DNA of 64,000 bases, from the NCBI GenBank assembly GCA_026018925.1, contig JAKSZU010000002.1:158764400-158828399 (forward strand). Reading direction: 5' to 3'. The notes beneath the pieces are model-generated. The model searched no databases. It was not told the origin of the DNA and saw only the letters and a program-made list of their open reading frames with translations. This DNA is from Tupaia tana (Eukaryota > Chordata > Mammalia > Scandentia > Tupaiidae). Below, piece after piece: positions 1 to 10,481 of this stretch; within the stretch, counting starts at the first letter, position 1, and each line of letters begins with the position of its first letter. The translations under genes and the position numbers were made by a program.

Positions 1-48
1 GCGCATGCGCCCTATAGCGAAAATCTCTCCAAAAAGAAAAAAAAAAAG
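1..48 (+). mobile_element. SINE-A long form, 3' end only (cut by window edge)
   Basis: The first bases carry the terminal block of the long form (GCGCATGCGCCCTATAGCGA, then AAAATCTCTCC) followed by an A-rich tail. The rest of the copy lies upstream of the window. Several CpGs are intact, which suggests a fairly young copy. Confidence 0.85.
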
Positions 49-56
49 AGGGTGAA

Positions 57-372
57 ATATTAATTTGACTATGGCATTAAAAGGTGGGGTCTTTGGGAGA
101 TTAGAGTGAAGGTCATTATGGCGGGACGCATCCAGCATCCTGGTGAGGTGATTAAAAAAAAGAGTGAGTTTTTAGGGAGCAGAGACACATGGGCATAGAC
201 ACGTGCTCTCCTGCCCTCTGCCATGTTGTGATGGTGACAGAAGAGTTTTAGCAGATTTATGGGCCCCCCAAACTCTGAATCTCCAAACCATGAGCTGAAT
301 AAACACTTATACTCTGGTTTCTCTTCAGATCATATAAATCTTTCGCCTTTTACACTCTCCTCTCAAATGACT
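57..372 (+). mobile_element. MaLR-type solo LTR, MST/MLT1-like, diverged
   Basis: Landmarks appear in the order expected of mammalian MaLR LTRs: GGTGGGGTCTTTGGGAG near 84, a CTCTGCCATG segment near 217, and a CTGAATAAACAC segment near 295 in the position of the usual polyadenylation signal. The middle is diverged and the ends are not sharp. No internal retroviral sequence adjoins it. The subfamily is not resolved. Confidence 0.5.
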
Positions 373-698
373 GAGATTCCAGTATTTTCTGTTATTATCA
401 ATAGGACAAATTAAAATCATACCTTAACATTTTATTACAACTCAAAATTATCAATATGCATCTATTTATCAGTGTTTCCTAGAGTCAAGAGCTTTTCTGA
501 GTGCAGTTCACTGAATTAGTGTCTATGCTCTTGAATAAAAGACACCTGTAAGACATTACCTATAATTTATGGTTGTAATTCCTTTAAAGTTGAATTTGAA
601 CTTCAATGTTTATGTTAATTCCATTCAGAGTTTGAATTACTATCCCTAAATATTAATAGTTATCTTGACTATACCTTATGTATAGTATTTGTTTTTGT
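373..698. other. Unassigned AT-rich sequence
   Basis: I see no coding signal, RNA gene or recognisable repeat here. Frames are closed by frequent stops. Confidence 0.5.
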
Positions 699-699
699 T

Positions 700-756
<57 letters not shown>

Positions 757-815
757 GTATATACACATACACATACATATATATGTACATGTGTACATGT
801 ATGTGTATATATATG
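699..815. repeat. Compound microsatellite (AT)n/(TG)n
   Basis: A TA run passes into about 14 TG units and then into mixed TATATG/TACACA/TGTACATG repeats. Two short open frames across this tract (about 61-67 codons, runs of CV or YI) are artefacts of the dinucleotide repeat. Confidence 0.9.
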
Positions 816-1764
816 TATAGATACATGCAAGTTGGATTTTCTGGAAGGAGGATTCACTTTCTTTGCCTTGTTTCCATTTGAAATATTATTTCAGTTATAA
901 TTAGTCCTTCATAGCAGGAGGAAATGCATGGTTGAGTTCTGGAGAAGCAGCTGATCTGGTTTAGACCAGATTATTAGTTTCTTTGTTGTGAACCAAACCT
1001 ATCCTTGTGTCACATGCATTGCTTGCCTTTTCACAGGATGAGTTTTCTACCTCTCTAGGTAAAGCTACCAGTTGCCCAGAACTGCCTATGATGGCACAAA
1101 TATACCTACTAAATTCTGAGATGACACATTAAAAATGTGTACTGGGGCACCGCTAGGTCACATATTACAAGCTTGTTTTTATTAGTAATAACATTAGCAT
1201 TGTCATCTCCAGCTGCCAAATTCCCATGCTTTAATTTGAGAAGAATCCACAACCATCACAATCTTTATGGACTTCCAAGATGGCCTTAGTAGAAACAATT
1301 ACTTTTGCATGCATATTTAATCTGTTATATAATAGTTAACTGAATTACACAATGACAATGTCACATAAATTTCATATAAACAGATTTGAGAAGTTAATGA
1401 CTTTTGCTAAATAGTCTATCCCACATGAAAAAATTCCACTAGCCCAGAACAGAAGTTTGAGCGTTAGTCACTGTATATTTTCAGAGAGAATGGAGAGCTT
1501 AGTGTTACTGTTGAGCTGATTTTCAGTAAGTAGGTTTGGTTAAGAGAACTTGCACTGGACTTAAATGGACACAGTATTTGCTGGCATAATAAGATCTGAA
1601 ATTTTACTATCTGAGGCTCTCATGCTGTTCAGATTTGAGCATTGTATGTGTGCAGGCCAGTGGTACCAGTTTGTTTTTCTTTCTGTCAGACATATGCTTT
1701 TGACATAAATGTTGTTCTTGTAATTGCATTTGTCTGAGCCCTTTGAATTCTCTTATTTATTTAC
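816..1764. other. Unassigned single-copy-like sequence
   Basis: No open frame above background and no recognised repeat. A small inverted repeat (ATCTGGT/ACCAGAT, 954-971) is within chance expectation. Confidence 0.45.
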
Positions 1765-2037
1765 TTCTTTTATTTTTATTATTTTTAGAGGTTTTTCCTT
1801 AGAGTACATGTAGTCACCAGAGAAAGAGAGAGACAGAGACAGTGAGAGGGGAAATGAGAAATCACCCCCCCGCCCCCAGAGGGGTGGCCAGGCCGCAATC
1901 CCTTCTCCTCCATTCTCTTCCCGGGATCTTGGGCACATGCACTTTGTGTGATTTTGAAGCCACTGGGTCCGGGACTCAAACCATGGTCAGCTATGTGGGA
2001 GTCCAGTGACATAACTCCTATGCCATCTACAGATCCC
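1765..2037 (-). mobile_element. SINE-A long form, near full length
   Basis: Read on the minus strand this has the tRNA-like head (GGATCTGTAGATGG, a B-box region near 1968-1985), a CCCAAGATCCCGGGAAGAGAATGG-type middle block, a G/C-rich block at 1864-1885, the CT-rich block, and a GGAAAAACCTCTAAAAA end at 1780-1800. Two minus-strand open frames of 61 and 75 codons lie wholly inside it and are not genes. Confidence 0.88.
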
Positions 2038-2584
2038 TTAAACTCTTTTTAATATATTAGAAGAGTTTTTATAGTTTCTTCACATTTCCATCCACGTTAA
2101 GGATTCTACCACATGCCATCCCTTTGAAGACCTATCCCTTCTACTACCTTTTGCCTTTTAGCTTTTTACATCTTTTCTTCCTTATAGAACCCATCCCTAG
2201 GAATTTCAAACATATTTTATCTTAACAATCAGAAAACTTTCCCCCTTAATTCTGCTATGCTTTTTGAACAGCACCTTCCAATCTCCCAGTTTCTGTTCAC
2301 TGATTAGTAGGGCAAACTTCCAAAATTCCTTCCTCTCCCCCAGCATTCCTTTCCATTCAAAAAGGTTGCTCTTCAATGACCTTCTTGACATAGCAGGTCT
2401 TTTTCTCATTATTTATTCCCTCTAACACTCTTTGAATGTGAGACTTGAATCATCTCATTATTTATTCTTTTTAACTCTCCATGAACATGATTTGAGAACA
2501 TGATTTCTGTATTTTCCTCCTACTGTGACTGGGACTTCTTCTCCTCTCCTAATTCCCGTATTCCTTGTACCTGCCAAGTGCAGT
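2038..2584. other. Unassigned sequence
   Basis: Pyrimidine-rich plus strand. A 67-codon minus-strand frame at 2206-2409 has no recognisable domain and no promoter or splice context that I can see. It may be very old repeat material. Confidence 0.4.
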
Positions 2585-2810
2585 CAGATTCAGTGGATTA
2601 GAATACATACTCTTCTGTCAAACTGGCTGGGGCTAAACGTTACTAGCCATGTCACCTTGGACAAAGCAATCACTGTCTTATCTGAATAATGGTGATAATA
2701 TGAATCCTTACTGCAAGTTTGTTATGGGGATGAAATTATCCAGTATATTTAAAGAGCATTCTACCTTGTTTGATGCACAGTTACTGTGCAAAGCACATAG
2801 CTGAGAAAAC
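2585..2810 (+). mobile_element. MIR element
   Basis: MIR core landmarks are in order: a TAGCCATGTCACCTTGGACAA segment near 2644-2665, an ATCTGAATAATGGTGATAAT segment near 2680, then GGGGATGAAATTATCC and a TTTAAAGAGCATT-like segment. Divergence is strong, as expected for this ancient family shared by mammals. Confidence 0.7.
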
Positions 2811-3210
2811 GAAAGCTGACTTCTTTTGTTGTTCTTTTTGGGGCTCAAACTTCAATACTTTTTTTTTTTTGTAAATTCTGGTTTAAAGAAATTTTATAGT
2901 CATGTTTCCTAGGTCTCAATATTTAAGCTTGAGTTATCTAATTTATAAAGGAATCACATGTTTCTACCTACCAAAAATACCTGCTACAATCTTGTCTTCG
3001 CTATTTCTATTCACCGTAAACTCTTACGTTAATCTTCTTTCCAAACTTTCTTTGAGTAGTACAAGTATCTGAAGAATGAACATATCTCTATGGTTCAATC
3101 ATTTCTCCAATATTCTTCCAATCTTGTTTTGATATCTTTAACATTTGCCCTTTTAGTCTGTCATAGCCTTTTAATTTATGTGTGTACCTCAAGCCTTCAG
3201 ACTCCAAATC
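2811..3210. other. Unassigned sequence with a T-run
   Basis: Contains a T tract near 2860-2870. Nothing else is assignable. Confidence 0.4.
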
Positions 3211-3330
3211 CATTCACTTTAAGTCAGTCAATACATATTGAATAGCTATCTTTGGCCATCCATTGTTCAAGATCCCTGGGAGGCATTTGCAAACAAGACA
3301 GACAAGGTCCTCACCTCCTCCCAGGCCCAT
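3211..3330 (-). mobile_element. L2 LINE 3' end
   Basis: The antisense of the L2 terminus is visible: TCAGTCAATACATATTGAATAG, then GATCCCTGGGAGGCATTTGC and AAACAAGACAGACAAGGTCC. These correspond to the usual 'attcattcaacaaatatttattgag ... acagacaaagtcc' pattern seen when L2 is read backwards. Confidence 0.6.
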
Positions 3331-4263
3331 ACCATGGCTCTTGTTCTGTACCTGCATCACAGTCACCTTGAGTTTTTATAGATTAGAGCCTAATTATTTT
3401 TATATCAATGCTTAAAAATTATACAAGTGTAGTGATAAAGTGCAGAGAAAGGGAATGCCATAACTATCTTTCCTTGCACAGTTTTGGTCATCTTCACAAG
3501 TCACTGTTTTTCCTCATGTTACACTCCTGCAAAAAAGCCACAATGACTCTTTACTTGCCACTAAGAATGCTAACTTGGCCTTGCAAAATCCTCTATGTTC
3601 TGACCTCAAAGCATTTCTCCAGTCTTCTCTGGCTCATTCATGTCTGTGAGCCATTTCTCAAAATCAGTCTCACATAACACATGCCCTTCCTTCCCATTTG
3701 CACCAATCTAGACTCCTGTAAGTTTATGTTTCACCTATGCCACAAAGCCATGAAGACTGTATGTTAACCTTTCCCTTCTGTGCATGCCTAATATATCTTA
3801 GCATGCAGCTGAAACTTTTCTTGTGGGGAATTTTGGCTGAGTATTCCAAGTTGTGTACAAAATAATCCAGTCTTGTGACCTGGTCATCATTCACTTCAAG
3901 TTAAGGCAGTAAAGGGACTGAATAAAGGTGAAGGGTACAGGAGATCCTCTGGAAAAGATGCTAGAGTGTGCGTGACTTTTCTTCACACAGGTAAATAAGA
4001 GAGGCAAATGGGAGGAAATTCAAGAATACTAAGGATCTATGTGAGTGTATTCATCAGAAGAAGCAATCATACTTTCTCCCCAGCAGGACCAATGCTGACC
4101 TAGATAAGTCTATGCTTTCCTCCTTTACAGAGCTCAGAACAGAGTGCAGGGATGTCAGAGGTTCATGTCTTACTTTACCAAGTAAGTATTCCAGCATGAG
4201 CAATAGACTTATTGGATTTCCCTACATTAATCCAATGAAAAGAGAGAGCAGGAACTTTCTCTG
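3331..4263. other. Unassigned sequence, possibly decayed L2
   Basis: A stretch near 3500-3720 (clusters such as TTACACTCCTGC and TTGGCCTTGCAAAATCC) loosely resembles the L2 RT-to-3' region in plus orientation, but too weakly to call. An 89-codon frame at 3408-3677 overlaps this and matches no family I know. Confidence 0.35.
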
Positions 4264-4945
4264 CTCCATTTCAGCATAGTGCTGGGAAGTCCTACCCAAT
4301 GCAATCAGAGAAGAGAATAAAATAAGAGGCATTCAAATAGAAAAAGAAGAAGTGAAATTATCTCTCTTTGCAGATGACATGATTATATACCTAGAAAATC
4401 CAATGAATCAACAAAAAACAAAAACAACTCCTAGAAGTGATAAATGAATACAGTAAAGTGGCAGGGTTAAAATCATCATACAAAAATCTATAGAATTTGT
4501 ATACAACAACAATGAATAAACCAAGACAGAATTGAAAAAACTAGTCTCATTTACAATAGCCCCAAATAAATAAGTAGGTCATCTAAAAATAAATCTAACC
4601 AAAGAAGTTAAAGACCTCTACAAGGAAAACTACAGAAAAGCTAGAAAGAGAAATTGAAAATGATGCACAAAAGTGGAAAAAAAAGCCCATGTTCCTGGAT
4701 TGGAAGAATATAATCAAATGTTCATTCCTTCCAGGTTAATTCACAAAAACAATGCAATTCTGATAAAATCACCAGAGATATTCTTCACAGAAATAGACAA
4801 AACAATTCTAATATTCACTTGGAATATAAAAGGCCCCATATTGCCAAAGCAATACTGTGCATAAAGAATAAGGAAAGAGACATCTCACTTACTGACCTGA
4901 AAATATATTACAAAGCTGTGTTGATCAGAGAAGTATGGTAAAAAT
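4264..4945 (+). mobile_element. L1 LINE ORF2 fragment
   Basis: The reverse-transcriptase catalytic neighbourhood is readable in one frame ([15 protein letters not shown] near 4360-4405, containing the FADD motif). Further downstream, with frame breaks, come a segment encoding FTEIDKTILIFTWNIKGP (4787-4842) and one ending in IYYKAV (near 4905). It is 5' truncated, lacks ORF1 and endonuclease, and has frameshifts and stops, so it is a dead copy. The 63-codon frame at 4673-4864 is part of it. Confidence 0.9.
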
Positions 4946-5159
4946 GAAAAGTTATTTACTGATGATAATGTATTTGGTAATATCTTTGGCTTGACTAATA
5001 TGTACTGTGTTCATGCTGGGTAAACCATTTTCTCATGCTGTAAAGATGTACACAGATTGACTGTAATATAAAAGAAAATACTGTGTTTTTTTGCTGGTAT
5101 AATATGTTGAGATTCATATAGGTTTTTTTTAATACATGTATTATCCATTAAAAAAGGAG
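4946..5159. other. Unassigned AT-rich sequence after the L1
   Basis: No landmark recognised. It could be the diverged 3' continuation of the L1 or unrelated flank. Confidence 0.3.
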
Positions 5160-5868
5160 AGAGTGTGGGAGTAGCAACGGACCACACTTCCCCATTTTTT
5201 CAAGATAAAGAGGACACCATGGAAGGAAGCTGGACTTGTTTTGTCCTAAGATAAACCTGTCCAAAAGAATCATCTGCTAGGAGTGGAGACTCCAAGTGAA
5301 AGAGCCTACGTGGATTGTCCCATATTCACAAAGACAGAGGAAGGAGTTACAGTCGGCCAGCTCTAGTGGGCATGGTCCAAACCACTGATCAGCGCTGAGA
5401 AGTCACATGCTGCTTCCTGCCCTCCTATCTCTACCCCAGAATGATTCACAGTGAGAGAGAGGGAGGAAGAGGAAGAACAGAAGAACAAGATAGAGAAAGC
5501 TTTACTGTCATTCCTGGGACCTGTGTAGATTCCAGAGAGCCCGAGTTAGATAGAGCTAGGGATGGGGAGAAATGGTACACTGAATAAGAAATTAAAATTT
5601 GCTTTGAGATCAGACATGATGCGATTTGTTAAAACCTAAAGGGGCCCAAAGAACCAAAAGACTGGCTCATGTATTTGCCCAGGGATGTGGAAGAACGATT
5701 TCAAAGAGTGGATTTTCAGTGTCAATGGTGAGCATAATTAAGTTGTTTCCTGCTCCGTACCCTACCAAGTCTGTTTCTTTCAGTAAAATAGGGACAGATG
5801 TTCACGGCTTACTTGATCATTTCATTTTTCTAACAGAATAAAGGCTGTCAAAAAAAAAAAAAAGGGAA
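5160..5868 (+). other. Retrocopy-like unit ending in AATAAA plus poly(A)
   Basis: The segment is more GC-rich than its flanks and ends with AATAAA at about 5839, followed 10 or so bases later by a 13-A tract (5852-5864). That is the signature of a retroposed polyadenylated RNA or of an old LTR. A 71-codon frame at 5626-5841 has no homology I can name. The 5' limit is arbitrary, chosen where composition changes at GTGTGGGAGTAGC. I cannot name a parent gene. Confidence 0.3.
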
Positions 5869-6998
5869 TGAACAGACACTCCTTGGGTTCCTTTGAACAG
5901 TCCCTACCCCAGAGCTCAGGAAAGGCCGTCTTGTAGCTAGTCCTTTGGACTTATTGAGAGTTTACTCCCCGAGCTCACCTTGGGTCAGACTAAGGTTTTC
6001 ATTAGATCTATTTAATGTGAGAAGCACATCTCTCTCACCTAGGAATGTTCTTCCCAGCTGGAATTCCACTATTGCCAAGAGAATTTACAAGCCCTTTCCT
6101 ATATCCTTCAGAAGACGCCTTCATCCAATGGTCAACTCAGAGCTGGACGCCAATTGGGGATATAGGAACCATAGCCCTGGTTGCCATTTGATCACTTCCT
6201 GCAAAAGTAATTTTACTCTAAAGGCTTTAATGTCATTTCATATGACTGTTTAAAAAAATTAAATTTTCTTCTCTGAAAAATGTATTCCTTGACAAGGTGC
6301 CAAAGAAGTTTCATGAGACAACAAATCTACTCAAATCAGGAGAGGCAGTCCCCTACCCTCTCTACTATTTCTAAGACTATTTGTTCCCCTACCCTGGAAA
6401 CAGATGTATTTAGAGTCTCAAGTACATTTATTTCCTTCAAACCTCATGCCTCCTGGTGGATTGTTACTCCCAAATGCCTTTGAGAAAGCTCTTGGATTTG
6501 CCTTTCCTCGGTTTCTGCTTTTAGGTTGGATAGTTCCCCACAGAGTTTTACACTTTACACGTATTTTCTAATTTCCATTTTTATTTTTATAAATGATTCC
6601 CTAGAAGTTTATTCCCACCCCCACCTGTTTCCCTCTTTCTCTTTTTATTACAGTTTGCTTTTTTTATTTTTTCCCAAAAGACGGACTCCAAATAAATGCT
6701 TTCTACTTATACTCCTTTAATTTTGAACAAAGTTGCTTAGATGAACTCGGGCATGGCTGTTTCTTCCTTCCCAGTTTACTGGCTTGATTCAGGCAAAGGA
6801 GGCAGGACTTTAGCTCTGCATTCTCTTCGGCATGAGGTTAAGGACAGCCGTGAACTGCCATCAGCTTGCTCTTCACCACCGCCAGGAAGGCATCGTACTC
6901 TGTTAGAATGGTCTGCACATGCTGTGAGAGAGATCTCACAAGAATCTCTCTCTCCCCTCCCTTTCTCTTTTCTATCCATCCTCCCTTTCTTGCTCTTG

Positions 6999-7000
<2 letters not shown>
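5869..7000. other. Unassigned, relatively GC-balanced sequence
   Basis: Several medium frames (102 codons at 5945-6253, 67 at 6280-6483, 64 at 6526-6720, 129 at 6741-7130) occur in the same direction, but none shows a domain, and the last runs through a CA microsatellite. A second AATAAA occurs near 6690. Possibly more of the same ancient retroelement as the preceding segment. Confidence 0.3.

Positions 7001-7041
<41 letters not shown>
7001..7041. repeat. (CA)n microsatellite
   Basis: About 20 uninterrupted CA units. The run of HT/CV residues in overlapping frames is due to this tract. Confidence 0.95.
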
Positions 7042-7043
<2 letters not shown>

Positions 7044-7279
7044 GAAATTAAGACATTCGGCTACAATGAGAACAGTGGTGCTATCCCAGATCCAGTATTT
7101 CGTACACAGGTTTTGCTACTGGAGAGATAAATGTAAGCATATATTAGATAAGTAAGAGACCATGAGGCCTGAGGAAATCAGGTAAGCCAAGAGAAAGATG
7201 TTTCTGGAATTATTTCTCTCTCATGGGAAGGAAGAAAAATGGCAATTACTTCTGAGTTGCTTTTTTGTTGTTGTTTTTA

Positions 7280-7535
7280 AGGTTTTTTTTTTTTTTTTTT
7301 TCCCACAGGGCAGGTGCACTCTCTGAAGAGAGACAGTGAAAGACAGTGAGAGAGAAAGTGAGAACTCACTCCCTATGGAGGATAACCATGCTGCAACCCC
7401 TTTTACTCCATTCTCCTCTTAGGATTTTGGGCACGTATGTACATGCATCCGGCATGATTTTCAAGCCACTGGGTCTGGGACAGGAACTGCAGTTGGCCAT
7501 GCGGTAGTCCAGTGCTTCAACCACATGCTGGCCCC
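7280..7535 (-). mobile_element. SINE-A long form
   Basis: Minus-strand copy with T-run (A-tail) at 7283-7301, the CT-rich block, CCTAAGAGGAGAATGGAGT-like middle block, and a head ending GGGGCCAGCATG at 7527-7535. It is moderately diverged and is the first of three copies in the same orientation within 1 kb. Confidence 0.88.
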
Positions 7536-7544
7536 TTTGAGTTG

Positions 7545-7588
7545 TTTTTAGTCAGAGTGTATCTTGGGTGATACACTCTGACTAAAAA
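7545..7588. repeat. Perfect inverted repeat, 18-bp arms, 8-bp loop
   Basis: The left arm TTTTTAGTCAGAGTGTAT (7545-7562) is exactly complementary to the right arm ATACACTCTGACTAAAAA (7571-7588), separated by CTTGGGTG. It lies in the short gap between two SINE-A copies and is not part of either. Confidence 0.95.
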
Positions 7589-7615
7589 TTTGGTTGACGT
7601 GGCCATCAGAACTTT

Positions 7616-7903
7616 TCTTTTTTCTTTTTCTTTTTTTTGGAGAGGTTTTTGCTATAGGACGCATGCGCTCGCCAGAAAGACAGAGAGACAGAGAGATAGA
7701 AAGCAAGAAATCACCCCCCAGGGGGGATGGCCACGCTGCAATCTCTTCTCCTCCATTCTCCTCTCGTGATCTTGGGCACACACACACACACACAGACATA
7801 CACATGCCCGGTGTGAGTTTTAAGCCACCCGGTCCGAGACTTGAACCGTGGTCAACTATGTGGGAGTCCAGCGACATAGCCATTACACTAACTGCTGGTT
7901 CCC
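7616..7903 (-). mobile_element. SINE-A long form, full length
   Basis: All blocks are present on the minus strand, with a clean head (GGAACCAGCAGTTAGTGTAATGG on the complementary strand). Near-identical flanks CATCAGAACTTTTCT (7604-7618) and CATCAGAGTTTTTCT (7903-7917) are the target-site duplication. The 111-codon minus and 169-codon plus frames crossing it are spurious. Confidence 0.93.
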
Positions 7904-7972
7904 ATCAGAGTTTTTCTAGCATACATGTGCATTCACACACTCATATACACACACACCCACACACAGAGAGAG

Positions 7973-8240
7973 CTATTTATTTATTTATATTTGCTAGAAG
8001 GTATGTGAAGGTATGTTCACTCACCAGAGAGAGACAGAGACACAGACATAGAGAAAGTCAGGAGAAAACACCCCACCCTCTCCATAAGGAATGGTCACGC
8101 TGAATACCTTCTCCAACACTCCCTCCTTTCAGTATGCTGGTCATACACACATGAGTCTGCCTCCAGATCTTGGACTCGAACTGCATGGTTGACCATGTGG
8201 AATCTGGCTGCCTTAACCACCAGACCACACAGCCGGCTCC
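7973..8240 (-). mobile_element. SINE-A long form, older diverged copy
   Basis: Minus-strand copy with CT-rich block at 8020-8060, a diverged middle (TTGGAGAAGGTATTCAGCGTGACC on the minus strand), B-box region near 8170-8190, and a head ending in CCGGCTCC. The tail is an ATTT-rich stretch at 7973-7990. Confidence 0.8.
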
Positions 8241-8450
8241 ACACACACGGTCTTAATAGACACTTGTTTACTTATATTTACGATGAAATAAATGGAAAAA
8301 CATATGCTTGAAATCCATGAGAAGGGTTTCCTAAGCTATGAAAAGAGCAAAGAAATATACCATAAAATAGAAGAATCTTTACCAGTGAAGCAAAGAAGCA
8401 AATATCCCTGGCCCAGTGGCAGTTAGATTCTAGCTGTGAGGAGATATTAT
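8241..8450. other. Unassigned short gap
   Basis: AT-rich sequence with no recognisable feature. Confidence 0.4.
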
Positions 8451-8533
8451 GGGGTCATGAGTTTAGTTATGATGCATTTTTGCATAGAAATTTTTGCATT
8501 GCAAAATACATCATGACTTTCCCGACAACTTAA
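8451..8533. mobile_element. Mariner-like MITE, copy 1
   Basis: The right end reads CATCATGACTTTCCCGACAA and the left end GGGTCATGAGTTTAGTTATGATG is a degraded inverse. The centre is TTTTTGCATAGAAATTTTTG. It shares ends and TGCATAGAAA/TTTCTATGCA core with four other copies in the window. No transposase is encoded. Confidence 0.65.
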
Positions 8534-8689
8534 TACATAAGCAAGAAACATAGTAAATCAGGCAATTACAGCTAATATTAATTATACCCACTTAATTACA
8601 TCACAGATGATGAGACATATAATGAAAAAGAAAAAATAATAGATCGCATTGAGATGAATTAAGAAGCTTGAGAGGGAGAGAGTTGGAAA

Positions 8690-8850
8690 TTTTATGTAGA
8701 ATTCCAGGTGGTTGGGCCTCTCCAAGAAGAAAATATTTGAGTGAGGATTGAAAGGAGAAAAACCAGTTAGCATTGCAGGTGTCCAGGATATAAACCTTCC
8801 AAAGAGCAGACATAGTCAGGGCGTAGGTACAGGCAGGAGTGTGTGTGGCT
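8690..8850 (-). mobile_element. L2 LINE fragment
   Basis: The antisense L2 pattern includes a GGGCCTCTCCAAGAAG segment, GATTGAAAGGAG, and GTACAGGCAGGAGTGTGTG near 8828-8847, which match the 'caggaagagcattccaggcagaggga ... ggcaggagtgtg' part of reversed L2. Strongly diverged. Confidence 0.45.
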
Positions 8851-9072
8851 TTTGGAAGTTGTGGAATGTTCTTTAATAAGGAAACAACAAATAAACTAGA
8901 TTGCCCATACTAACCTGTATCTCCTATGGGCTAAATACTTTACGTACAGAGACTGCATTGTCCTATCAGTCTCTTACGTGGTTCTTGATGTGTTTTCCAC
9001 ATTTTATCTACCACATCATCTGTCAATATCCTTACATTTAGGAGCACATGAATCTTAAAATACAGGTCTAAC

Positions 9073-9304
9073 TGGGTCCATGCGTGGCGTATAGCTAAGG
9101 CACTGGATTCCCACATGGCCTACTGCGGTTTCAGTCCTGGACATGGTAGCTTGAAAATCATGCATATGTGTGCCCAAGATCCCAAGAGGAGAATAAAGGA
9201 GAAGTGGTCAAGGCATGGCCATTTCCCCCAGAGGATGATTTACCACTTTCTCTCTCCTTCTCTCTCTTTGGCAATGGCAGGTGCCCCATGCCAAAATTCT
9301 TAAA

Positions 9305-9341
<37 letters not shown>
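9073..9341 (+). mobile_element. SINE-A long form with 32-bp A tail
   Basis: Head (CATGCGTGGCGTATAGC... CTACTGCGGTTTCAGTCCTGG), GTGTGCCCAAGATCCCAAGAGGAGAAT-type middle, CATGGCCATTTCCCCC block, CT-rich block and GGTGCCCCATG end. A long A tract follows at 9310-9341. GTCTAAC flanks both ends (about 9066 and 9343) as a short target duplication. Confidence 0.9.
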
Positions 9342-9345
<4 letters not shown>

Positions 9346-9489
9346 AACCTGTTATGAGGTACTATGTAAAATGGTGGTTTCTCTACAGTGCTCTACATTA
9401 TTTATTTCATTATTTATCCTCCCCCTCTTGCATCCTCAATCTCTCCCTATAAATAAAACTTCCCATTAGAATTAAAAGTAGGTTTTGAA

Positions 9490-10449
9490 TATATTAAAAT
9501 GTATTCCTTAATCTTATTCTCCCTTCTATTTTCTGGTATAAGTCTTTCACCTCTTTCCTAGCTAGATCTTGCAAAGATTTATCTACCTGATTCTCTCTTC
9601 TTCCCCAGACACCAGTCTAGCATTCACTCCAATCTCTATCCTTTCCCCCACCATTTACTAAAATTATTCTTCTAAAAGTCACCAATGAACTTTCTATGTC
9701 CACGTCTGGTGGAAGCTCCTGCTTGCAATTTACAGATTCTGTCAAAGTAACTCATGTCTTCCTAAAATTTTCTCTTGGCTTTTATGATATCTTACTCTTC
9801 CCATTCTCCTTTTGGTCTCAGATGTCTATTTATGGGGTAATTTTTCTTTCTTTCCTCCTCTTCAACTTAATCACCAGCCAAGAGAATCCTTCAGAGCTTA
9901 ACTCCGAATATTCTCTTTGTGCTCCTCACACTCCGCTATGGAAGTGTTTCAACTCCAGTGACTTCACATACCATCTACACACACGTTGTTCACATATGTA
10001 TATCCACCCAGGCCTCTTCTCTGAGCCACAGAAAAATACATCCATCTGCCTTCTTGACAGGTCCATTTAGTATCTCACAGAAATCTCAAATAGATTTAAC
10101 AAATCTAAATCAACCCGGAATCATCTTTCCTCTAAAACCAACCATTCATTGACATCCCCTGCATGTCAGCAAATGCTACCTTTATGCAACCATGTGCACA
10201 AGCCAAACACCAAGGAATCATCACTGACAGTCTTCTCTCTCTCATCACTCATGTTTGGTCCATTATGAGACCCCCACTGGTTGTTTCTCTGAAGCACCTG
10301 TTTCTTTTCTAATTTGCCCCACCTGCACAGCTCTAACCTCATCCAAATCACTGCCATCTCTCCCCTGAAATACTGCAACGTCCATTTAACATGTTTGTCT
10401 ACTTTTACCTTTGGCCCTTTTTCAGCCATTCCTTATGTAGTAAAGTCAG
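9490..10449 (+). mobile_element. L2 LINE, ORF2-derived fragment, 5' part
   Basis: Diverged L2 reverse-transcriptase region in plus orientation. Recognisable pieces are CACCAAGGAATCATCACTGACAG-type sequence (10209-10232), which corresponds to the LGIILDSSLS segment, and CACTGCCATCTCTCCCCTGAAATACTGCAAC (10351-10379), which corresponds to the 'iiSRLDYCN' segment. Reading frames are broken, including the 124-codon frame at 9696-10070. It continues after the SINE at 10739. Confidence 0.6.
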
Positions 10450-10481
10450 ATATCTATATCTACCTATGTAGATATAGATAT
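10450..10481. repeat. Perfect inverted repeat, 14-bp arms, 4-bp loop
   Basis: ATATCTATATCTAC and GTAGATATAGATAT flank CTAT. The sequence is low-complexity (TATC-like), so a slipped tetranucleotide origin is plausible. It sits at the L2/SINE-A junction. Confidence 0.85.

Noticed and set aside
678..900. Open frames with long CVCVCV and YIYI runs
   Set aside because: Translation of the TG/TA microsatellite.
1281..1310. AATTACTTTTGCATGC, similar to the end of primate MADE1/Hsmar1
   Set aside because: Only about 14 bases match and there is no inverted partner within 100 bp.
4673..4864. 63-codon frame considered as a small gene
   Set aside because: It is part of L1 ORF2 (FTEIDKTILIFTWNIKGP segment).
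7594..8103. 169-codon plus-strand open frame, longest in the window
   Set aside because: It lies almost wholly within the antisense of SINE-A copies and a CA tract; its residues simply translate repeat DNA.
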